Source: Candidatus Borkfalkia faecigallinarum
Lineage (GTDB): Bacteria > Bacillota > Clostridia > Christensenellales > Borkfalkiaceae
Direction of reading: 5' to 3'
Assembly (NCBI GenBank): GCA_019114625.1
Contig: DXFD01000060.1
Location: 1-48,615 of the forward strand
Length of the DNA: 48,615 nt
Part shown: piece after piece, positions 42,435 to 48,615 of the stretch
How positions within the stretch are numbered: position 1 is the stretch's first letter
Layout: each line of letters opens with the position of its first letter
Made by a program: the position numbers and the translations under genes
Notes under the pieces: generated by a model
What the model was told of the DNA's origin: nothing
The model's input: the letters and a program-made list of their open reading frames with translations, nothing else
Databases searched by the model: none

Positions 42435-43048
42435 AAAAGATAGCGGTATTTGCGAGCGGTTCGGGGAGCGATTTTCAGTCGGTGATCGACGCGAACGAGC
42501 GCGACCCGTTCTGCGAGATCGCGCTGCTCGTCGCCTCGAAGGAGGGGATCGGCGCGCTCGGCCGCGCGGCGCGCCACAACATCCCCGCCGCCGTCTGCCG
42601 CGCGCGCGACTATGCGGATCCCGAACAGTTCGGCGAAGAGCTGATCGCGCTGCTGCGCGCGCACGGCGTCGACTACGTCGTGCTGGCGGGGTATCTGTCC
42701 ATGCTGCCGGAGAATCTGATCCGCGCCTTTCCCGACCGCATCGTCAATATCCACCCGTCCCTGATCCCGAGCTTCTGCGGCAAGGGCTATTACGGCATCA
42801 ACGTGCACCGCGCGGCGATCGAATACGGCGTCAAGGTGTCGGGGCTGACCGTCCATTTCGTGGACGAGCGCTACGACAACGGCGCGATCATTTTGCAGCG
42901 CACCGTTCCCGTCCTGGCGGACGACACGCCCGAAACGCTGCAGGCGCGCATCCTCGAAGAGGAGCATAAGGCGCTGCCGGAGGCGGTGCGGCTGCTTACG
43001 ACCGGCAAGCTGCAAAAGCAGGGGCGCAAAGTCACCGTCGTACATTAA
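42431..43048 (+). CDS. purN: phosphoribosylglycinamide formyltransferase
   Basis: 205 residues. Formylates GAR using 10-formyl-THF. Motifs: FASGSGSDFQSVIDA at the nucleotide-binding end, NIHPSLIPSF with catalytic Asn and His, and GLTVHFVDERYDNGAIILQ. GTG start overlapping the purM stop (GTGA), so translation is coupled. Confidence 0.95.
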   Translation: MKKIAVFASGSGSDFQSVIDANERDPFCEIALLVASKEGIGALGRAARHNIPAAVCRARDYADPEQFGEELIALLRAHGVDYVVLAGYLSMLPENLIRAFPDRIVNIHPSLIPSFCGKGYYGINVHRAAIEYGVKVSGLTVHFVDERYDNGAIILQRTVPVLADDTPETLQARILEEEHKALPEAVRLLTTGKLQKQGRKVTVVH

Positions 43049-43110
43049 ATCCAAAAACAACCGGCGCCGCTCTGTCTGCGGCAAATATTTTACGATCGGA
43101 GGTCATACCC

Positions 43111-43830
43111 ATGAGCGTTTATACCGTTTCCGATATCGGGGAACTGATCCGCGACAACAGCTATGTCGGCCGCGGCATCGTCATCGGCAAGAGCGAGGAC
43201 GGGAAGAAGGCCGTATTCGCCTATTTCATCATGGGGCGGAGCGAGAACAGCCGCAACCGCGTCTTTCGTGAAGAGGGCGAGAACGTCACGATCTACCCGT
43301 TTGACGCGAGCAAGGTCGAGGACCCGTCCCTCATCATCTATTCGCCCGTCCGCCGCGTCGGCAGCGACGTGGTCGTCACGAACGGCGACCAGACGGATAC
43401 CGTCTGCGATTTCCTGCGGGAGGGCAAGACCTTCGAGCAGGCGCTGGAGACGCGCTGCTTCGAGCCGGACGCCCCCAATTTTACGCCGCGCATCAGCGGG
43501 ATCCTGCAATTTGCGGACGGGGATTTCACCTATAAGATGAGCATCCTCAAGAGCGCGGACGCGGCAGGTTCTGCCTGCAACCGCTATACGTTCGCATACG
43601 CCCCGCTTTGCGGCGTCGGGCATTTCATCCACACCTATAATTGCGACGGGAACCCGATCCCGACGTTTACGGGCGAGCCGGAGCGGGTGCGCATCCCGAA
43701 CGACCTGCACGAATTTGCGGACACCCTCTGGGCGAACCTGAACGAAAGCAACAAGATCTCTCTGTATGTGCGCTACACCGATCTCGCATCCGGCAGCAGC
43801 GAGGGCGTCTTGATCAACAAAAATCAGTAA
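43111..43830 (+). CDS. purO: PurO-type IMP cyclohydrolase
   Basis: 239 residues. It matches the PurO family of archaea and some anaerobes: YVGRGIVIGKSEDGKKAVFAYFIMGRSENSRNRVF, TNGDQTDTV, TPRISGIL, and YTFAYAPL. It closes FAICAR to IMP, the last step of the pathway, in place of the N-terminal half of bifunctional PurH. The next gene supplies the formyltransferase. CGGAGG precedes the ATG. Confidence 0.85.
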   Translation: MSVYTVSDIGELIRDNSYVGRGIVIGKSEDGKKAVFAYFIMGRSENSRNRVFREEGENVTIYPFDASKVEDPSLIIYSPVRRVGSDVVVTNGDQTDTVCDFLREGKTFEQALETRCFEPDAPNFTPRISGILQFADGDFTYKMSILKSADAAGSACNRYTFAYAPLCGVGHFIHTYNCDGNPIPTFTGEPERVRIPNDLHEFADTLWANLNESNKISLYVRYTDLASGSSEGVLINKNQ

Positions 43831-43843
43831 GGAGAAGGAGAGA

Positions 43844-45028
43844 ATGAAAGAATTCCAGCTCAAATACGGCTGCAACCCCAACCAGAAGCCTTCGCGCATC
43901 TATATGGCGGACGGGTCCGATCTTCCCATCGAGATCCTGAACGGGCGCCCGGGGTACATCAATTTCCTGGACGCGTTCAACAGCTGGCAGCTCGTCAAGG
44001 AACTCAAAAAGAGCACGGGTATGCCCTGCGCCACGTCCTTCAAGCATGTCAGCCCCACGTCGGCGGCCGTCGGCAAAAAGCTGTCCGACCGCCTGAAAAA
44101 GGCATGTTTTGTGGATGATATCGAGGGGCTGGACGACTCGCCGCTCGCCTGCGCCTACGCGCGTGCGCGCGGGACGGACCGCATGTCCTCCTTCGGCGAC
44201 TGGATCGCCCTCTCCGATGTGTGCGACGAAGTCACGGCGAACATCATCAAGCGCGAGGTCTCCGACGGCATCATCGCGCCCGGTTATACGCCGAAGGCGC
44301 TCGAGATCCTCAAAGGCAAAAAGAAGGGCGGCTACAACGTCGTCAGGATCGATGCGGATTACCGTCCGGACCCGATCGAGCACAAGCAGGTGTTCGGCAT
44401 CACGTTCGAGCAGGGCCGCAACGAGTTCAAGATCGACGAAGCGCTCCTGCAAAACATCGTCACCCGCAACAAGGAGCTTCCCGACGCTGCCAAGACCGAT
44501 CTGATCATCTCCCTCATCACGCTCAAATACACCCAGTCCAACTCCGTCTGTTTTGCGGCGGACGGGCAGGCGATCGGCGTCGGGGCAGGGCAGCAGTCGC
44601 GCATCCATTGCACGCGGCTCGCCGGCAGCAAGGCGGATCTGTGGCACCTGCGCCAGAGCGACAAAGTGCTCGGCCTGCAGTTTGCCGAAAACGTCAGCCG
44701 TCCCGATAAAAACAACATCATCGACATCTATCTGTCCGACGAGTGCGAGGACGTCCTCGGCGACGACGTGTGGAAGCAGTACTTCGCCGTCCGCCCCGAG
44801 CCGTTCACGAAAGAGGAGCAGCGCGCCTATCTTTCCAAGATCGGCGGCGTCTCGCTGGGCAGCGACGCCTTCTTCCCGTTCTCGGACAACATCGAGCGCG
44901 CGCGCAAGAGCGGCGTCAGCTATATCGCGCAGCCGGGCGGTTCCGTGCGCGACGACCTCGTCATCGAGGCGTGCGACAAGTACGGCATGGTCATGGCGTT
45001 CACCGGTATGCGCCTGTTCCATCACTGA
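43844..45028 (+). CDS. stand-alone AICAR formyltransferase
   Basis: 394 residues. It matches the transformylase part of PurH without the IMP cyclohydrolase half: LKYGCNPNQKPSRIY at the start, SFKHVSPTSAAVG (KHANP in classical PurH), IGVGAGQQSRIHCTRLA, and the final FPFSDNIERARKSGVSYIAQPGGSVRDD. It transfers formyl from 10-formyl-THF to AICAR, and PurO completes IMP. AAGGAGAAGGAG precedes the ATG. Downstream a terminator and boundary element D separate it from purD. Confidence 0.92.
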   Translation: MKEFQLKYGCNPNQKPSRIYMADGSDLPIEILNGRPGYINFLDAFNSWQLVKELKKSTGMPCATSFKHVSPTSAAVGKKLSDRLKKACFVDDIEGLDDSPLACAYARARGTDRMSSFGDWIALSDVCDEVTANIIKREVSDGIIAPGYTPKALEILKGKKKGGYNVVRIDADYRPDPIEHKQVFGITFEQGRNEFKIDEALLQNIVTRNKELPDAAKTDLIISLITLKYTQSNSVCFAADGQAIGVGAGQQSRIHCTRLAGSKADLWHLRQSDKVLGLQFAENVSRPDKNNIIDIYLSDECEDVLGDDVWKQYFAVRPEPFTKEEQRAYLSKIGGVSLGSDAFFPFSDNIERARKSGVSYIAQPGGSVRDDLVIEACDKYGMVMAFTGMRLFHH

Positions 45029-45030
45029 TC

Positions 45031-45078
45031 GAAAAAGCCCCGAGAGGACGCTGTTTTCAGGCGTACTCTCGCTTTTTC
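45031..45078 (+). terminator. terminator between AICAR formyltransferase and purD
   Basis: GAAAAAGC (45031-45038) pairs with GCTTTTTC (45071-45078), with inner GAGAG / CTCTC and CGC / GCG helices. An internal stop signal inside the pur cluster, probably leaky or an attenuator. Confidence 0.78.
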
Positions 45079-45084
45079 TTGTAT

Positions 45085-45112
45085 ATGCAGAGTACTCTAT
45101 CAGACATAATTC
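45085..45112 (+). repeat. palindromic boundary element, copy D
   Basis: AGTACTCTATCAGACATAAT at 45091-45110, with AGAGTACTCT as a perfect inner dyad, 28 bp before purD. CATAAT could serve as a -10, but no -35 stands at the right distance. Confidence 0.6.
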
Positions 45113-45137
45113 AATTCTAATCACGGAGGAAAGCGGT

Positions 45138-46430
45138 TTGCTGAACGTTTTGGTGATCGGCAACGGCGGCCGCGAGCACGCCATCGTGGCGGCGCTCGCC
45201 AAAAGCCCGCTGGTCGGTAAAATCTATTGCATGAAAGGGAATGCGGGCATCGCAGAGCTTGCGGAGTGCGTCGACGTCGACTATTGCGACCTGCGGGCGG
45301 TCGGCGATTGGGTGGACGCCCATCCCGACGTCGGATATACGGTCATCGCTCCCGACGACCCGCTCGCGCTGGGGCTCGCGGACGAGCTGGAAAAGCGCGG
45401 GCACAAGGTATTCGGCCCGAACAAGCGCGCCGCCCAGATCGAATCGAGCAAGGCGTTCGCGAAAGAATTGATGAAAAAGTACGGCATCCCGACCGCCGCT
45501 TACGAGACGTTCGACGATTACGATGCCGCGCTCGCGTACATCGAAAAAGGCAAATTCCCCGTGGTCCTGAAGGCGGACGGGCTGGCGCTCGGCAAGGGCG
45601 TGCTCATCTGCGAGACGGAGCAGGAGGCGAAGGAGGGGCTGCGCCGCATCATGCTCGACAAAGCGTTCGGCGCGGCGGGCGACCATGTGGTCGTCGAGGA
45701 ATACCTCACGGGCAAGGAATTTACCCCCGGCGAGGAGGTGTCCGTGCTCACGTTCACGGACGGCAAGACGATCGTCCCGATGATCGCCAGCTGCGACCAT
45801 AAGCGCGTCTTTGACGGGGACAAAGGCCCGAACACGGGCGGCATGGGCACGTTCACGCCCTGCCCGTTTTACGACGAGGCGGTCGCGGAGGAGGTCCGCG
45901 AGAAGATCCTGCTGCCGACCGTCCGCGCGATGAACGCCGAGGGCCGCCCGTTCAAGGGCGTGCTGTATTTCGGGCTCATGCGCACGCCGGACGGCATGAA
46001 GGTGATCGAATACAACGCGCGCTTCGGCGACCCCGAAACGCAGGTCGTGCTGCCCCTGTTAAAGACCGACCTGATGGAGATCTTCCTCGCCGTGACCGAG
46101 GAGCGGCTCGCGGACGTGAAGATCGAGTGGGAGGAGGGCGCCTGCGTATGCGTCGTCCTCGCGAGCGGCGGCTACCCGCAGCACTACGAGAAAGGCAAGC
46201 CGATCGAGATCGGCGACCTCGACGAGGGCGTGTTCCTGTATCATGCGGGGACCAAGCGCGAGGGCGGCGTCCTCCAAACGAGCGGCGGCCGCGTCATCGG
46301 CGTCTGCGCAAAGGGCGCGACGGTGGCGGAGGCGCGCGAAAAGGCGTACCGCAACGTCGAAAAGATCCGCTTCGAAGGGATGCAGTACCGCAAGGATATC
46401 GGCATCAAATACGTCCGTGCGGAGCGCTGA
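45138..46430 (+). CDS. purD: phosphoribosylamine-glycine ligase
   Basis: 430 residues, ATP-grasp fold. Makes GAR from phosphoribosylamine and glycine. Motifs: VLVIGNGGREHAIVAALAKSP, VVLKADGLALGKGV, PNTGGMGTFTPCPF, and VIEYNARFGDPETQVVLPLL. TTG start at 45138 with GGAGGA 7 bp upstream; a longer open frame runs back into the previous gene and is not used. Confidence 0.96.
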   Translation: MLNVLVIGNGGREHAIVAALAKSPLVGKIYCMKGNAGIAELAECVDVDYCDLRAVGDWVDAHPDVGYTVIAPDDPLALGLADELEKRGHKVFGPNKRAAQIESSKAFAKELMKKYGIPTAAYETFDDYDAALAYIEKGKFPVVLKADGLALGKGVLICETEQEAKEGLRRIMLDKAFGAAGDHVVVEEYLTGKEFTPGEEVSVLTFTDGKTIVPMIASCDHKRVFDGDKGPNTGGMGTFTPCPFYDEAVAEEVREKILLPTVRAMNAEGRPFKGVLYFGLMRTPDGMKVIEYNARFGDPETQVVLPLLKTDLMEIFLAVTEERLADVKIEWEEGACVCVVLASGGYPQHYEKGKPIEIGDLDEGVFLYHAGTKREGGVLQTSGGRVIGVCAKGATVAEAREKAYRNVEKIRFEGMQYRKDIGIKYVRAER

Positions 46431-46466
46431 GCCGCGCAGGATCGCAAATCAATCGGGAGAACTGAC

Positions 46467-48615
46467 ATGATCTACAGAGTTTTTGTCGAAAAGAAAGAGA
46501 ATTTACAGGCCAAGAAGATCCGCGGCGACCTCGCGGCGCAGCTCGGCATCGCCGTGGAAGATCTGCGCGAAGTCATTCGCTACGACGCGGAAGGCCTGAC
46601 GGCGGAAGAGCTGGAAGGGGCGATCGTCAACGTCTTTTCCGAGCCGCCCGTCGATAACGTCTGGCGGGAAGAGCTGCCCGTCGGCGAGGGATACAAGGTC
46701 TTTGCCATCGCCTTTTTGGACGGGCAGTACGACCAGCGCGCGGACAGCGCCGCCCAGTGCATCCAGCTTCTGACCCAAAAGACGCGCCCGCTCATCAAGT
46801 GCGCCCGCGTCATCGCGGTCAAGGGCGTGACGGACGAGCAGCTCGAGCGCATCAAAAAGCACCTCATCAACCCCGTCGAGAGCGCCGAGGTCTCCCTCGA
46901 AAAGCCGCAGACGCTCGCCCGCGCGAAGATGGAGACGCACGACGTCGCGAACGTGGAGGGCTTTATCGGCATGAGCGGGGAGGAGATCGCCGCGTACCAC
47001 CGCAAGAACGGCTTTGCGATGAGCGTGGAGGACCTCGCCTTCGTCCGCGACTATTTTAAGGAAGAGGGCCGCGACCCGACCGAAACGGAGATCAAGGTGA
47101 TCGACACCTATTGGTCGGATCATTGCCGCCACACGACGTTCGCCACGGAGATCCGCGACGTGGACATCCGTTCGGACAACCCGCACATCGCGAAGGCGTA
47201 CCGGCTCTACCGCGAGCTGTTTGCGGAATTGAACGGGCAGCGCGCGGACAAATATCCCTGCCTGATGGACATCGCGACCATCGCCGTCAAGAAACTGAAA
47301 AAGGAGGGCAGGCTCGACAACCTCGACGTCTCCGACGAGATCAACGCCTGCTCCATCTGCATCGACGCGGAGATCGACGGCAAGGTCGAAAAATATCTCG
47401 TGATGTTCAAGAACGAGACGCACAACCACCCGACGGAGATCGAGCCGTTCGGCGGCGCGGCGACCTGCCTCGGCGGCGCCATCCGCGACCCGCTGTCCGG
47501 CCGCACCTACGTCTACCAGGCGATGCGCATCACGGGCAGCGCCGACCCCCGCGAAAAGATCGCGGACACGATGCCCGGCAAACTGCCGCAGCGCGTCATC
47601 ACCAAGACGGCGGCGGCCGGCTTTTCCTCGTACGGCAACCAGATCGGGCTCGCGACGGGCATCGTCGACGAGGTCTATCATTCCGGTTACAAGGCGAAGC
47701 GCCTGGAGACGGGCTTCGTCGTCGGCGGCGCCCGCCGCGACATGGTCTACCGCGAAAAGCCGCAGAAGGGGGACGTCATCATCCTGCTCGGCGGAGAGAC
47801 GGGGCGGGACAGCTGCGGCGGCGCGACCGGTTCGTCGAAGGCGCACGACGCGCATTCCGTTGAGACGTGCGGCGCCGAGGTACAGAAGGGCAATCCTCTG
47901 ACCGAGCGCAAATTGCAGCGCCTGTTCCTGCACCGCGACGCGACCCGCATGATCAAAAAGTGCAACGACTTCGGCGCGGGCGGCGTCTCCGTCGCGATCG
48001 GCGAATTGTCGGACGGGCTGGTGATCGACCTCGACAAAGTCCCCCTCAAATATGAAGGGCTTTCGGGCACCGAGCTCGCCATTTCCGAATCGCAGGAGCG
48101 CATGGCGGTGGTCGTGAACGCGGCGGATTGCGACAAGTTCATCGCCCTCGCCGCACAGGAGAACCTCGCGGCGACGCCCGTCGCCGTCGTGACGGACGAC
48201 CGCCGCATGAAGATGCTCTTCAAGGGGCGCGAGATCGTCAACATTTCCCGCGATTTCCTGGACACGAACGGCGTCAAGCAGACGGTCACCGCCGAGATCG
48301 ACGACAATACGGTTCGCTATTTTGACGCGTCCGCGCAGGATTTCCGCGGCGGTCTCATCCGTGCGCTGTCCGATCTGAACGTCTGCTCCAAGAAGGGGCT
48401 CTCGGAGATGTTCGACTCGACCATCGGCGCGCGCACCGTCTTTATGCCCTTCGGCGGCAAGACGCAGTTGACGCCCGCCATCGCCATGGCGGCGAAGATC
48501 TGCGGCGGCGAGACGGACGTCGCGACCGTGTCCGCTTACGGTTACTGCTCCAAACTGATGAGCGAGAGCCCGTTCACGGGCGCGATCTACAGCATCGTCG
48601 CCTCGGTCGCGAAGC
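46467..48615 (+). CDS. purL: phosphoribosylformylglycinamidine synthase, 3' end outside window
   Basis: 716 codons are visible and the frame is open at the right edge. Converts FGAR to FGAM. The N-terminal PurS-like part (MIYRVFVEKKENLQAKKIRG), then DTYWSDHCRHTTFA, MFKNETHNHPTEIEPFGGAATCLGGAIRDP, GRDSCGGATGSS, and GAGGVSVAIGELSDG mark the large, single-chain PurL of Clostridia and Bacteroidetes (about 1,230-1,300 residues), so the glutaminase domain should follow beyond the window. Separate purS and purQ genes are accordingly absent. GGGAG precedes the ATG. Confidence 0.95.
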   Translation, partial: MIYRVFVEKKENLQAKKIRGDLAAQLGIAVEDLREVIRYDAEGLTAEELEGAIVNVFSEPPVDNVWREELPVGEGYKVFAIAFLDGQYDQRADSAAQCIQLLTQKTRPLIKCARVIAVKGVTDEQLERIKKHLINPVESAEVSLEKPQTLARAKMETHDVANVEGFIGMSGEEIAAYHRKNGFAMSVEDLAFVRDYFKEEGRDPTETEIKVIDTYWSDHCRHTTFATEIRDVDIRSDNPHIAKAYRLYRELFAELNGQRADKYPCLMDIATIAVKKLKKEGRLDNLDVSDEINACSICIDAEIDGKVEKYLVMFKNETHNHPTEIEPFGGAATCLGGAIRDPLSGRTYVYQAMRITGSADPREKIADTMPGKLPQRVITKTAAAGFSSYGNQIGLATGIVDEVYHSGYKAKRLETGFVVGGARRDMVYREKPQKGDVIILLGGETGRDSCGGATGSSKAHDAHSVETCGAEVQKGNPLTERKLQRLFLHRDATRMIKKCNDFGAGGVSVAIGELSDGLVIDLDKVPLKYEGLSGTELAISESQERMAVVVNAADCDKFIALAAQENLAATPVAVVTDDRRMKMLFKGREIVNISRDFLDTNGVKQTVTAEIDDNTVRYFDASAQDFRGGLIRALSDLNVCSKKGLSEMFDSTIGARTVFMPFGGKTQLTPAIAMAAKICGGETDVATVSAYGYCSKLMSESPFTGAIYSIVASVAK

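Overview
The window is GC-rich, densely coded and almost entirely on the plus strand (one confident minus-strand gene). Operons are separated by intrinsic terminators and by strong sigma-A-type promoters (TTGACA, 16-18 bp, TATAAT). HprK, an F-type ATPase, a small alarmone synthetase, reverse-type rubrerythrin, a TM1266-like regulator, a two-gene SufBC-like (Sms) system and PurO plus a stand-alone AICAR transformylase suggest an anaerobic Gram-positive Clostridia member. An uncultured gut lineage near Christensenellales is my inference; no rRNA or tRNA gene is present to test it.

Layout. 1-3220: 3' part of purB, then smsC-smsB for Fe-S assembly. 3390-6020: a copper P-type ATPase ending in an in-frame CopZ-like domain with its own internal ribosome site. 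6163-7525: two less GC-rich genes, a propeller-like protein and a lipoprotein. 7600-11759: an ArsR-type regulator, then uvrC, a HAD phosphatase and hprK, closed by three consecutive terminators. 11908-15709: a polar amino acid ABC importer, a TrpR-like regulator and an iron-type alcohol dehydrogenase. 15804-17475: a membrane-anchored protein with an InlB-type B-repeat and a C-terminal uL15-like domain, under a promoter embedded in a perfect 15-bp inverted repeat. 17847-20428: a YtrA-type GntR regulator with an ABC-2 exporter. 20520-22406: an alarmone synthetase, a Cys-containing small protein and a rubrerythrin. 22692-23156 (minus): a small membrane protein. 23345-29684: atpBEFHAGDC, with a delta subunit reduced to 72 residues. 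29898-33127: an aconitase-family hydratase and a zinc-type macrodomain. 33453-36429: a leader with an attenuator-like hairpin, the TM1266-like regulator and a TauABC/ThiXYZ-like importer. 36711-38193: a HAD phosphatase and mscL. 38311-48615: a structured leader RNA, then purE-C-F-M-N-purO-AICARFT-D-L (purL runs off the window).

Together with purB, the pur genes cover the pathway from PRPP to AMP except purK and GuaAB/PurA. PurH is split: a PurO-type cyclohydrolase is followed by a separate transformylase. The items that most deserve a second look are the uL15-like membrane protein and its dyad promoter, the attenuator before the TM1266-like gene, the purE leader RNA with a 14-pair closing stem, the truncated ATP synthase delta subunit, the DKTAT catalytic motif of CopA, and a recurring palindromic element found at four operon boundaries.
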